Positions 51,329 to 59,983 of a stretch of DNA of 64,000 nucleotides are shown here, piece after piece. How positions within the stretch are numbered: the first letter of the stretch is position 1; the number at the start of each line of letters is the position of its first letter. The notes beneath the pieces were generated by a model that had not been told where the DNA came from, ran no database searches, and saw only the letters and a list, made by a program, of their open reading frames with translations. Source of the DNA: Acinetobacter sp. BY419 (GTDB lineage: Bacteria > Pseudomonadota > Gammaproteobacteria > Pseudomonadales > Moraxellaceae); the NCBI RefSeq assembly GCF_019038395.1, contig NZ_JAGFXZ010000014.1, forward strand, positions 1 to 64,000, written 5' to 3'. The position numbers and the translations under genes were made by a program.

Positions 51329-51583
51329 ATGGCTGAAGTTACTATTTATTCGACGACTGTGTGTCCTTATTGCGTGCGTGCAAAACAGCTGCTTGAACGT
51401 AAAGGTGTGGCATATAAAGAGATTAACCTGTCGCAAGAAGCACCTGAAGTACGTCTTGAATTGATGCAGCGTACCAATCACCGTACCGTGCCACAAATTT
51501 TCATCAATGATCAGTTCATCGGTGGTTTTGACCAGCTTTATGCTTTAGAGCGTGAAGGCAAACTTGATGAATTGCTGGCTTAA
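51329..51583 (+). CDS. grxC: Glutaredoxin 3
   Basis: 84-residue glutaredoxin, a glutathione-dependent disulfide reductase. The active site is CPYC (residues 12-15), with the TVPQIFIND cis-proline segment and GGFDQLYALE glutathione-binding end. The ATG at 51329 has AGGAG seven bases upstream, which settles the start over the TTG two codons earlier. It lies between the rhodanese gene and secB. Confidence 0.94.
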   Translation: MAEVTIYSTTVCPYCVRAKQLLERKGVAYKEINLSQEAPEVRLELMQRTNHRTVPQIFINDQFIGGFDQLYALEREGKLDELLA

Positions 51584-51622
51584 CTTTTACTAAAATTATC
51601 ACTTCATATTAAGGATCAAAAA

Positions 51623-52081
51623 ATGAGTGAAGAACAACAAGCTCAACCACAATTGGCATTAGAGCGTATTTATACCAAAGATATTTCTTTTGAAGTTCCT
51701 GGGGCGCAAGTTTTTACCAAACAATGGCAGCCTGAGTTAAACATCAATCTTTCTTCTTCTGCAGAAAAAATTGATGAGACCCATTTTGAAGTGGCTTTGA
51801 AAGTCGTGGTTCAAGCGAACAACGAAGGTGATACCGCGTTTATCGTAGACGTAACTCAAGCCGGTATTTTCCTGATTGATGGCGTAGAAGAAGAGCGTCT
51901 TCCGTATATTCTTGGTGCTTACTGCCCGAACATCCTGTTCCCATTCCTGCGTGAAGCAGTCAATGACATGGTTACTAAAGGCAGCTTCCCACAGTTACTG
52001 CTGACACCAATCAACTTCGATGCTGAATTTGAAGCCAACATGCAACGTGCCCAAGCCGCTGCTGTGGATGGTCAAGCTTAA
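51623..52081 (+). CDS. secB: Export chaperone SecB
   Basis: 152-residue tetrameric chaperone that keeps preproteins unfolded and brings them to SecA. Family features: [24 protein letters not shown]-like VDVTQAGIF, and the [20 protein letters not shown] helix region. It follows grxC after 39 bases with AAGGA upstream, and ends at a strong terminator. Confidence 0.96.
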   Translation: MSEEQQAQPQLALERIYTKDISFEVPGAQVFTKQWQPELNINLSSSAEKIDETHFEVALKVVVQANNEGDTAFIVDVTQAGIFLIDGVEEERLPYILGAYCPNILFPFLREAVNDMVTKGSFPQLLLTPINFDAEFEANMQRAQAAAVDGQA

Positions 52082-52099
52082 TCGCTGCCCTTCAAATCT

Positions 52100-52127
52100 A
52101 AAAAAGACCGCTTAAGCGGTCTTTTTT
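52100..52127 (+). terminator. Terminator of secB
   Basis: AAAAAAGACCGCTT and AAGCGGTCTTTTTT form a perfect palindrome; the U-tract follows on the plus strand. Confidence 0.92.
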
Positions 52128-52140
52128 ATTATCTTGAGTA

Positions 52141-52268
52141 ACCTCCCCCTTAATCAAAGGGAGAAAGAGGGGGGATTTTAATCATTCCCTCACCCTGGCC
52201 CTCTCCCAGCAGGAGAGGGAAAATGAAAAGCCTCTCATCCCTGCCGTCTCCTAAGGGAGAGAACAGGC
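52141..52268. repeat. Cluster of three REP-like palindromes
   Basis: Three C-rich/G-rich inverted repeats in 130 bp. The clearest is CCCTCTCC-CAGCA-GGAGAGGG (52199-52219). Others are an imperfect one at about 52143-52173 and a nested one (CCTG...TCTCC...GGAGA...CAGG) at about 52239-52267. They lie between the convergent ends of secB and fabI. They look like dispersed extragenic repeats. Confidence 0.65.
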
Positions 52269-52270
52269 TT

Positions 52271-53077
52271 TTATTCCGCATCTGCCATTAAATCAGCGCT
52301 CATACCCACCGTATTAAAACCGGCATCGACATACAGGATTTCACCGGTAATTCCGTTGGCCCATGGCGAGCACAGGAATAATGCAGCATTCCCTACATCT
52401 TCAATAGTTACATTACGTTTTAATGGGGCAACTTTTTCATTTAAGTCGAGCATTTTACGGAATGATTTAATGCCTGAAGCTGCCAGGGTACGGATTGGAC
52501 CCGCAGAGATGGCATTCACACGGATACCTTCCGGACCCAGACTAGATGCCAAATAGCGTACGCCAGCTTCTAAAGAGGCTTTGGCCATACCCATGACATT
52601 ATAGTTCGGCATTACACGCTCAGAACCCTGATAAGTCAGCGTTAGCAAGCAGCCTTGACGGACTTGCAGCAACGGTTTTGCCGCACGTGCCATTGCGATA
52701 AAGCTATAGGCACTAATGTCATGCGCAATATTAAAACCTTCACGATCCGTGATCTCGGTAAAATCACCATCCAGCGTATGTGCCGGTGCAAAACCAATAG
52801 AGTGCACCACGCCATCCAGACCATCCCAGTGTTTGGCCAGTTCAGCAAATGCATTGTCAATTTCAGCATCTACTGCCACATCACAAGGAAAAACCAGTTT
52901 AGAACCAAACTGTTCAGCAAAGTCATCTACCCGCTTTTTCAGCTTTTCATTTGGATAAGTAAAAGCCAATTCAGCACCTTCACGATGCAATGCCTGAGCA
53001 ATACCAAAAGCAATCGATAATTTACTCGCAATGCCCGCGATCAAGAAGCGCTTACCCGCCAAAAGTCCTTGTGCCAT
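52271..53077 (-). CDS. fabI: Enoyl-[acyl-carrier-protein] reductase (NADH)
   Basis: Last reduction step of fatty-acid elongation. It has 268 residues from an ATG at 53077, chosen over a longer frame because AGGTGAGA lies upstream and [20 protein letters not shown] is the usual start. FabI-type [16 protein letters not shown] for the cofactor, and [13 protein letters not shown] with the catalytic Tyr-x6-Lys. It is the target of triclosan in other bacteria. It is convergent with secB across the REP-like cluster. Confidence 0.95.
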   Translation of the reverse strand: MAQGLLAGKRFLIAGIASKLSIAFGIAQALHREGAELAFTYPNEKLKKRVDDFAEQFGSKLVFPCDVAVDAEIDNAFAELAKHWDGLDGVVHSIGFAPAHTLDGDFTEITDREGFNIAHDISAYSFIAMARAAKPLLQVRQGCLLTLTYQGSERVMPNYNVMGMAKASLEAGVRYLASSLGPEGIRVNAISAGPIRTLAASGIKSFRKMLDLNEKVAPLKRNVTIEDVGNAALFLCSPWANGITGEILYVDAGFNTVGMSADLMADAE

Positions 53078-53202
53078 GTGAATCTCACCTAAAAGAATGT
53101 ATATGCATGATGCCAAGTCTCAAGCATTTTAGAAATTGCATAATGCACCTTTTTTCTATTTATGATGAATTAACAATCCAAAACCCAGTGAAAAGCTTTC
53201 AA

Positions 53203-54024
53203 TTAAATGGCCAAATGCAGGGCCTGATGGGTATTTTTCCAGAGCTGTTCTGCCAGTACCTCTTTGTTCATATGCAGGCTCTTTGCCAGTCCTTGCAGCA
53301 CATAAGGTAAATTTGCAGGCGTATTGCGGGTACGCTGCTCGGTCGAGCTTTGACAACAAAGGGGCGTCATATCCGGACAATCAGTTTCCAGCACCAGATG
53401 CTCCGGACCGACATACTGGACCACCTGGTGCAGTTTTCTAGCATTTGGATTGGTGATTTGCCCGGTAATACCCAGCTTGAATCCCAGCTTGATAAAGGCC
53501 TTGGCTTCTTCGACACCACCACCAAAGGCATGTGCAATGCCACCCTGTTTAAACTGCTGCTGTTTTAAAATATGCAAAACCTCCGCATGTGATTTGCGGA
53601 TATGCAGTAAAACCGGCTTATCGAATTGTTGTGCCAGTTCAAGCTGTGCAGCAAAAAAATCTTTTTGCTTCTGAAACATTTCAGCCTGTTTGTGCTGTTT
53701 TAAAAACGTATCCAGACCGATCTCAGCAATGGCAATACAGTTTTGATTTTTAAGCAGCTGCTCCAGATCCTGTAAATGCTCAATTTGATGCTGTTCAATA
53801 TAAAACGGATGCAAGCCCGGCGCTAAATGACTTTGCGGTGCATTTTCCAGGTGATTGATAAAGTCGTGAGTTCCTAACAGGTCGGCAAAGCGCTTTTGCA
53901 AGAAACCAATTAAGATCAGATGCTCTATCCCTGCCGCTTTGGCCGCATACGCCAGTTGTTCCCGATCATGATCAAAATCGGGAACATCAAAATGGGTATG
54001 CGTATCAAACAGCTTTAAGGTCAT
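53203..54024 (-). CDS. TatD-family metal-dependent hydrolase
   Basis: 273-residue TIM-barrel hydrolase of the TatD DNase family. Metal ligands are seen in THTHFDVPDFD (HxH), EIGLDTF (Glu), LLHIRKSHAE and LETDCPDM (Asp). Family members act as 3'-5' nucleases, but the precise role of this paralogue is not fixed (TatD, YcfH and YjjV cannot be separated here). Its first four bases overlap the stop of the upstream lipoprotein gene (ATGA). Confidence 0.85.
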   Translation of the reverse strand: MTLKLFDTHTHFDVPDFDHDREQLAYAAKAAGIEHLILIGFLQKRFADLLGTHDFINHLENAPQSHLAPGLHPFYIEQHQIEHLQDLEQLLKNQNCIAIAEIGLDTFLKQHKQAEMFQKQKDFFAAQLELAQQFDKPVLLHIRKSHAEVLHILKQQQFKQGGIAHAFGGGVEEAKAFIKLGFKLGITGQITNPNARKLHQVVQYVGPEHLVLETDCPDMTPLCCQSSTEQRTRNTPANLPYVLQGLAKSLHMNKEVLAEQLWKNTHQALHLAI

Positions 54025-54983
54025 TTGGCTTTTGCAGCAGACGCTGGCTGTGCCTCAGAGGCAGCCTGTTCTGTGTGTGGCAGGTATTCAGGTTTCAGCA
54101 CGCCTTGCAACTGCTCATAAGGAATCATCAAACGCGGCAAACCGGCCACATAAGGCCCAATTTCATATTCAGCATATTGCAATACCAGACCTTGCTGGGC
54201 CAGATAGAAATTATCGGTAAGCTTGAACTTCCAGGCCTGTTCATACTCAGCTACATCTTTGGCTAGCTTGGATTCTAGCACCCAGTTTTTAAATGCATCA
54301 TAAGCACGCGCTTCGAGTTTGGCTTTTTGTTTAGCCGCAATAATGTCGTCCAGCTTGACCAGTTTTTGCTGCTCCAGATCAAAATTATAATAAGTCTGTG
54401 CCGATGAGCCGTGTGCCCCTCCCAGATAGTAACTGCTGTTCAGCACTACAGTCGCCAATGGATCCCCTGAATTCAGAATCTTGGGTTTAATCATCAGGCT
54501 GATGCTATGACTGGCACTCAGGGCTTTGAGTTCTTTATCCAGATTTAAAAAAGTCTGTATATAGGGCTGGACTTGCTGTTCAAGCTCTTGTTTTGGTGTC
54601 GGCACCATTGTCAAAGCAGCGTTGGGTTCAGAGGCAGCAACTTCTGCTTCGCTGGCCGTGGTCACTTTTGCCGGTTCAATCGCATCCACGGACAGGATAT
54701 TTTTCAACTGTTGCAGAATCTGCTGATCGATCCATTCATTAATAAAGCCCTGATTACTGTTCAGACGTTCAATCGAGATTTCTGGACAGCTTTTATCTTC
54801 ACATTCAGGAATGGTCAGTTTAAGCTTTTCGGTATCACCGCTGAGTTTAAGTACTTCAGGTTCGGCTTGTACCACTTCAGGAGCAGTTGACTCTTTCGGT
54901 TCATTGCCCTTGGGCTGGCAGGCGCTCAGCAAGATCGCTGATGCCAGTATGGATAGACAAAAAATATTCTTATATATTGGCAT
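54021..54983 (-). CDS. DUF3298/RsiV-like lipoprotein
   Basis: 320-residue lipoprotein: lipobox LSAC near residue 22, an acidic linker, then a paired-cysteine segment IPECEDKSCPEISIERLNS and a C-terminal RsiV/DUF3298-like domain (NSSYYLGGAHGSSAQTYYNF, LVKLDDII). In Bacillus the RsiV domain binds lysozyme; in Gram-negatives the role is unclear. It overlaps tatD by four bases and lies 44 bases downstream of a related lipoprotein gene. Confidence 0.75.
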   Translation of the reverse strand: MPIYKNIFCLSILASAILLSACQPKGNEPKESTAPEVVQAEPEVLKLSGDTEKLKLTIPECEDKSCPEISIERLNSNQGFINEWIDQQILQQLKNILSVDAIEPAKVTTASEAEVAASEPNAALTMVPTPKQELEQQVQPYIQTFLNLDKELKALSASHSISLMIKPKILNSGDPLATVVLNSSYYLGGAHGSSAQTYYNFDLEQQKLVKLDDIIAAKQKAKLEARAYDAFKNWVLESKLAKDVAEYEQAWKFKLTDNFYLAQQGLVLQYAEYEIGPYVAGLPRLMIPYEQLQGVLKPEYLPHTEQAASEAQPASAAKAK

Positions 54984-55027
54984 TCACTCACCTGTTTGGA
55001 ACCTATAATCTTGCGAAATCATCAGCT

Positions 55028-55852
55028 TTAAAACATATGCTGATAGATCTCAGCTTTCAAGACCTGTTGTGTTTGTTGTTTTGTTAAATAAATATCCAGT
55101 TGTTTGGCGTCTTTGCTGATTTCATGACTGCGAAAATGCAGACCAATACCTTCCTGATCAAAGAACCAGTCCGCCTGCCCCCAATAGAGTTTTTTGGGTG
55201 CTTTGTGCTGAACGTCCTGATCGTTTTCTTTGAGCCATGTCTGATAAGCTTGCTGAATGATCTGATCCATCAGCAGTTGCTGCTTGGAATCGATAATATC
55301 GAGTGGGGTCAGCATTTTCTGCTGGCGACGATCGGCTACAAAAAAATAATAACGCTCATGTACGCTGACATTTTCCTGTTTGGTATCGACCCCGATCTGC
55401 AGCAATACATATTGGTTGCGCTGGTAGGGAATGCGGGTATACAGCGACAACTCATAAGCCTTGTTTAAATCAAGCTGAGCCTGCCAGGCATCCGATTTTT
55501 TCACATAGGCATTAATGGCCTGCTGTAAATTCATGTCCTGTTTCAAGCCGATTTGATCCTGAATCACTTTGGCCTGCTGCTTTTCAATCCATTGATTCAT
55601 CCATGGATCAACCGTATGCAAAGTCTGAATATCCAGATTAATACAGTTTTTATTTTCACAAAACGGCAAGGCAATTTTGGCCGGCTGCTCTTGAATATTC
55701 AGATAGGGCAAAACATCTGCAGTCTGCTGAGCTGCGGTAATTTTCTCGTTTTGCGGGCTAATAGCGGACTCTTTTTCGCTTTTATCACAGCCGCTCAGGA
55801 CAAGACTTAAACCAATCACAGAACCGAGGACGACTTCCTTGCTGAGCTTCAT
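55028..55852 (-). CDS. Second DUF3298-like lipoprotein, paralogue of its neighbour
   Basis: 274-residue lipoprotein with lipobox LSGC. It shares with the next gene the paired-cysteine segment (LPFCENKNCINLDIQTLH), the NQWIEKQ motif and the YYFFVADRRQQKMLTPLDII stretch, but overall it is quite diverged. An ATG at 55852 was preferred over a TTG at 55873. It is first of a three-gene group with the other lipoprotein and tatD. No function is established. Confidence 0.72.
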   Translation of the reverse strand: MKLSKEVVLGSVIGLSLVLSGCDKSEKESAISPQNEKITAAQQTADVLPYLNIQEQPAKIALPFCENKNCINLDIQTLHTVDPWMNQWIEKQQAKVIQDQIGLKQDMNLQQAINAYVKKSDAWQAQLDLNKAYELSLYTRIPYQRNQYVLLQIGVDTKQENVSVHERYYFFVADRRQQKMLTPLDIIDSKQQLLMDQIIQQAYQTWLKENDQDVQHKAPKKLYWGQADWFFDQEGIGLHFRSHEISKDAKQLDIYLTKQQTQQVLKAEIYQHMF

Positions 55853-55901
55853 TCTCTTTGCTATATCTATCAAGTTATTAGTTGCTTAAATGTAGCATAA
55901 A

Positions 55902-55937
55902 ATAAAACAGCTTCCGGAGAAGCTGTTTTATATTTTT
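55902..55937 (-). terminator. Terminator of prfC
   Basis: AAAACAGCTTC and GAAGCTGTTTT arms around CGGA, with T-rich flanks, about 27 bases past the prfC stop. Confidence 0.85.
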
Positions 55938-55963
55938 AAACTTTAGCCCTAAAGCCAGAGACT

Positions 55964-57556
55964 TTAGTGTTCACGCGTATTGTGGAATACGATGTCCGGA
56001 TAACGCTCTTGCATCAACTGTAAATTCACTCGGCTTGGCGCAAGATAAGTCAAATGACCACCGCCATCGATGGACAACTGGTCATGGGCTTTTTTCTTAA
56101 ATTCATTGAATTTTTTCTCGTCATCACATGACACCCAGCGCACTGTATTAATGCTGACCGGTTCATAAACACAATCAACTTTATATTCTTCTTTCAGACG
56201 GTAAGCCACCACTTCAAACTGCAGCACACCCACAGCACCTACGATCAAGTCGTTATTGTTCTGCGGCATAAAGACCTGGGTTGCCCCTTCTTCAGAAAGC
56301 TCTTTCAGACCTTTTTGCAGCTGCTTGGATTTTAGCGGATCTTTCAAGCGGACACGGCGGAACATTTCAGGTGCAAAATGCGGAATACCGGTAAACTGAA
56401 GTTTCTCACCCGAGGTAAATGTATCACCGATCTGGATCGTGCCATGGTTATGCAGACCAATAATATCACCTGGCCAAGCTTCTTCCAGATGCTGACGGTC
56501 GCCGGCCAGGAAAGTTAAGGCATCGCTGATACGTACCTCTTTATCCAGACGTACATGCTTCATCTTCATGCCTTTTTCATACTTGCCTGAACAGATTCGC
56601 ATGAAGGCAATACGGTCACGGTGTTTCGGGTCCATGTTGGCCTGAATTTTAAACACGAAACCAGTAAAGCCTTCTTCATCCGCTTCCACCACACGGTCCT
56701 GGGTCGGATGGGCTTTAGGCGGCGGCGCATATTGACCGAATGCACCCAGAACATGGTCAACCCCAAAGTTACCCAAGGCTGTACCGAACAGGACAGGTGT
56801 TTGACGTCCGGCCAGGAATTCTTCATGGTCTAAAGGCTCATTGGCCATCTGTACCAGCTCAAGTGATTCTTCAAATGCCGCCCAAGCCAGCTCACCGACT
56901 TTCTCACGAAGATCAGGATAGTCATAACCATCACGAACTTCGATCTGAGGAATCGTTGAACCGAAACCAGTTTTATAAACGTAGAATTTTTCTTCGATTA
57001 AATTAAATACCCCCGCGAAATCACGACCAGTACCCAGCGGCCAAGTGAGCGGGACACATTTAATTTTCAGAACGTTTTCAATTTCATCCAGAAGCTCGAG
57101 TGGCTCACGGATTTCACGGTCCATTTTGTTGACAAATGAAATGATCGGTGTATCGCGCATACGACACACATCCATCAATTTAATCGTCCGGTCTTCGACC
57201 CCTTTTGCACCATCAATCACCATCAGTGCCGAGTCGACTGCGGTTAGAGTCCGGTAGGTATCTTCCGAGAAGTCTTCATGTCCCGGGGTATCCAGAAGAT
57301 TGATCATCTTGTCTTTAAACGGGAATTGCATTACCGACGTCGTGATCGAGATACCACGTTCTTTTTCCATTTCCATCCAGTCCGATGTAGCGGCCCGGTC
57401 AGATTTACGACTTTTTACCATCCCAGCAACCTGAATAGCCTGACCCCATAACAGCAATTTTTCTGTCATGGTGGTTTTACCGGCATCGGGGTGGGAAATA
57501 ATAGCGAACGTACGTCGCTGGGCGACTTGTGCCGCCAGTTCTTGCTTAAAGCTCAT
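55964..57556 (-). CDS. prfC: Peptide chain release factor 3
   Basis: GTPase that removes RF1 or RF2 from the ribosome after termination. It has 530 residues from an ATG at 57556, chosen because AGGTG lies upstream; three codons earlier is a GTG. G-domain motifs: HPDAGKTT (P-loop), DTPGHEDF (G3), NKMDRE (G4). The domain order matches RF3 rather than EF-G, with no domain IV-V extension. The gene stands alone with its own terminator. Confidence 0.96.
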   Translation of the reverse strand: MSFKQELAAQVAQRRTFAIISHPDAGKTTMTEKLLLWGQAIQVAGMVKSRKSDRAATSDWMEMEKERGISITTSVMQFPFKDKMINLLDTPGHEDFSEDTYRTLTAVDSALMVIDGAKGVEDRTIKLMDVCRMRDTPIISFVNKMDREIREPLELLDEIENVLKIKCVPLTWPLGTGRDFAGVFNLIEEKFYVYKTGFGSTIPQIEVRDGYDYPDLREKVGELAWAAFEESLELVQMANEPLDHEEFLAGRQTPVLFGTALGNFGVDHVLGAFGQYAPPPKAHPTQDRVVEADEEGFTGFVFKIQANMDPKHRDRIAFMRICSGKYEKGMKMKHVRLDKEVRISDALTFLAGDRQHLEEAWPGDIIGLHNHGTIQIGDTFTSGEKLQFTGIPHFAPEMFRRVRLKDPLKSKQLQKGLKELSEEGATQVFMPQNNNDLIVGAVGVLQFEVVAYRLKEEYKVDCVYEPVSINTVRWVSCDDEKKFNEFKKKAHDQLSIDGGGHLTYLAPSRVNLQLMQERYPDIVFHNTREH

Positions 57557-57698
57557 GAAATACACCTACTGCTCAATGCACAGCATTCGAGATCAAATTC
57601 GATCAATATGAAAAAATTGGCAATATTGTAGCAGAGTTTCAGGGTGGAGTTCCGTGAGCCATGTTGTCTATCCTCACGCTCAATAAATTAGAGCTGTA

Positions 57699-59549
57699 TT
57701 AATGGAATTGTAAATTTTCTAAACGTTGTTCATCTACCGGAAAGCCCAGCAAAAAGCCTTGTAACTGTTCACAACCCAGTCGGGTTAAAATTTCCGCTTG
57801 CGCTTCAGTTTCAACCCCTTCTGCGGTCACCACCAAGCCCAGTTTCATGGCTAACTGGATAATGCTTTCCAGAATTATTTCTTCTTTGGAGCCGACTTCC
57901 AGGTTTTTAATAAATTCACGGTCAATTTTTAATTCATCTACGGCTAAATTCTTTAAATAGAGAAAACTTGAATGTCCGGTACCAAAATCATCAATGGCCA
58001 GACGGATGCCCATTTTCCGTAAGCGCTTAAAGCTGCGAATACTCACATCAATATGGTGCATGGCAGTCGATTCAGTAATCTCGATCATTAAATGTTGAGG
58101 ACTGATTTTGTATCGTTCAAATAACTGTTCCAAGGTACTAAACAGTTGCTTATGTTCAAATTGTACCGCAGACAAATTGACTGCGATAGGGAAAAATTCA
58201 GCATGGGTGTGTTGCCATTTCTGAATCTGCTTACAGGCCAACTCCAGTGCCCAATAGCCCATTTGAATAATCAGCCCGGTTTTTTCAGCTGCATTGATAA
58301 ACAGGTTCGGGCCAAGCAAACCAAACTGGGGATGGTTCCAGCGAATTAATGCTTCTACACCGCATAAGCTGCGATCTTTGGTTCGAAACTTTGGCTGATA
58401 AAACAGCACAAACTGCTGTTCTTCCACTGCTTTATACAAGTCATTGATCAGTGTGCTCTGGCTCTTGTTTTCATTCTGACCGGTAGAAAAATTAAAGACT
58501 GAATAGGTATTACGTCCCTGATACTTGGAACTCAGCATCGCGGCATCGGCATTGACCAGCAGATCCTGTAAATTCTTGCCATGTTGCGGATACATGGCAA
58601 TTCCGATACTGCCCGAAATAGTAATGCTCTTGCCTTCAATCAGGAAGCTTTCCTGAATCAGCTCAAGAATCTGTTCTGACATTTTTGCAGCTTTGGCAAC
58701 CGAGGTATTTTCCAATACCAGCAGAAATTCATCACCGCCAATTCTAAGCAACTTGGAATGCTGGCCTAATAACTGGTGAATCCGCATGGTTAATTGAATC
58801 AGCAACTGGTCGCCCACCAGATGACCAAACACATCATTGACTGCCTTAAAACGATCCAGATCGATATATAAAAAAGCAATTTCACGCTGCTGTTCGGATT
58901 GCTCCGAGAATAACCCCTGCGCATATTCAGCGAGGTATAAACGGTTGGGTAATTTGGTCAGATTATCCTGAATGGTCTGATTTTCAATTTGTTGATTGGC
59001 ACATGCAAGCTGACGATTGCGTAATCCCACACGCAGTTCGGACAGGACAACACCCATGAGGGTGACCAACAGCAGCCCACTCATTGATCCTACAGCCAGA
59101 GGCAGCTGATCATATGCCTGAGATAATCCTAGTGCCTGTTGGCCATTGGTGGCAGTAAAATCGAAAGACATGAGGCTAATATAGTGCATGCCAAAGATGC
59201 CGAGTACGATGATGCCTGCTACGAGAACTGCCCGGGAAAATGACCAGGTACGTCGCGTACTTAACCAGAGGGTCAACATGGAGGCAATACATATCACCAG
59301 ACCAGACAGGAGCAGCATTCCCCACCCCATCTGGTAATTATTCAGCACAAAACCTGCTGTCAGCCCGATGAGATGGATCAGCCAAATGAATACTCCCAGT
59401 AATATAGCGACTTGCATTAAACCGGGCGTACTAAAGTTTGGCGAAGTGCCTAAAGCTAATTTTTTAATCCGTGTGATGATATAGCAAGCGACTAATGCAG
59501 AAAAGATAGAGCCGATGACCAGACTAATATCATGCTGAATATGAATCAT
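57699..59549 (-). CDS. MHYT-GGDEF-EAL cyclic-di-GMP turnover protein
   Basis: 616-residue membrane protein. The N-terminal ~170 residues form about six or seven membrane helices of MHYT type; one true MHYIS is at 121-125, while an earlier repeat has degenerated to HLIG (59-62). The GGDEF domain has an intact RIGGDEF (271-275) but no RxxD inhibitory site at the expected place. The EAL domain has VEALIRW (EAL at 399-401) and DDFGTGHSSFLYL, so phosphodiesterase activity is likely. Net direction of turnover cannot be told. MHYT domains may sense O2, CO or NO. Confidence 0.9.
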   Translation of the reverse strand: MIHIQHDISLVIGSIFSALVACYIITRIKKLALGTSPNFSTPGLMQVAILLGVFIWLIHLIGLTAGFVLNNYQMGWGMLLLSGLVICIASMLTLWLSTRRTWSFSRAVLVAGIIVLGIFGMHYISLMSFDFTATNGQQALGLSQAYDQLPLAVGSMSGLLLVTLMGVVLSELRVGLRNRQLACANQQIENQTIQDNLTKLPNRLYLAEYAQGLFSEQSEQQREIAFLYIDLDRFKAVNDVFGHLVGDQLLIQLTMRIHQLLGQHSKLLRIGGDEFLLVLENTSVAKAAKMSEQILELIQESFLIEGKSITISGSIGIAMYPQHGKNLQDLLVNADAAMLSSKYQGRNTYSVFNFSTGQNENKSQSTLINDLYKAVEEQQFVLFYQPKFRTKDRSLCGVEALIRWNHPQFGLLGPNLFINAAEKTGLIIQMGYWALELACKQIQKWQHTHAEFFPIAVNLSAVQFEHKQLFSTLEQLFERYKISPQHLMIEITESTAMHHIDVSIRSFKRLRKMGIRLAIDDFGTGHSSFLYLKNLAVDELKIDREFIKNLEVGSKEEIILESIIQLAMKLGLVVTAEGVETEAQAEILTRLGCEQLQGFLLGFPVDEQRLENLQFH

Positions 59550-59983
59550 ATAAAATGTTCCCCATCGGTGATCATTTTTATTATTCTCTGCACTGGTATT
59601 TCCATTTTCACCTGATCAAATTTGAACTTTTTAAAACCGCAAGGCTGACCATCATTGCAAGCGAACTCATCGATAACAGCATCAGTCTTAACTAAAACTT
59701 AGAATTTATATTTCTTTCATAAAAGGTTGAGAATTTCCCTTAAACAAGACTCAACAGAAAAATAAAATACGACTTATATATTAAAAGTGTTTCAAATTTA
59801 AGCAAATGTTTAGATCGGTTTTTTTGGTTTATTTATTCGACCACCGTCACAATTTTTTTCTTTTTATTTAGACAGATAGCACTTCATAGGAAAAGCTTAT
59901 CTGGTTTTTTGAGTCGTCATGCAGGATAAAAAAATAGCCTGTCGAAACAGGCTATTTTTATAAACGGTGAATGAGGCTAAAAC
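59550..59983. other. Intergenic region between the MHYT-GGDEF-EAL gene and prc
   Basis: About 430 bp, AT-rich, with the prc terminator at its right end (59928-59960). The rest probably holds the promoter of the c-di-GMP gene. No RNA gene or operator was recognised. Confidence 0.55.
59928..59960 (-). terminator. Terminator of prc
   Basis: AAATAGCCTGT and ACAGGCTATTT arms with a run of T in the minus direction, 24 bases past the prc stop. Confidence 0.9.
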
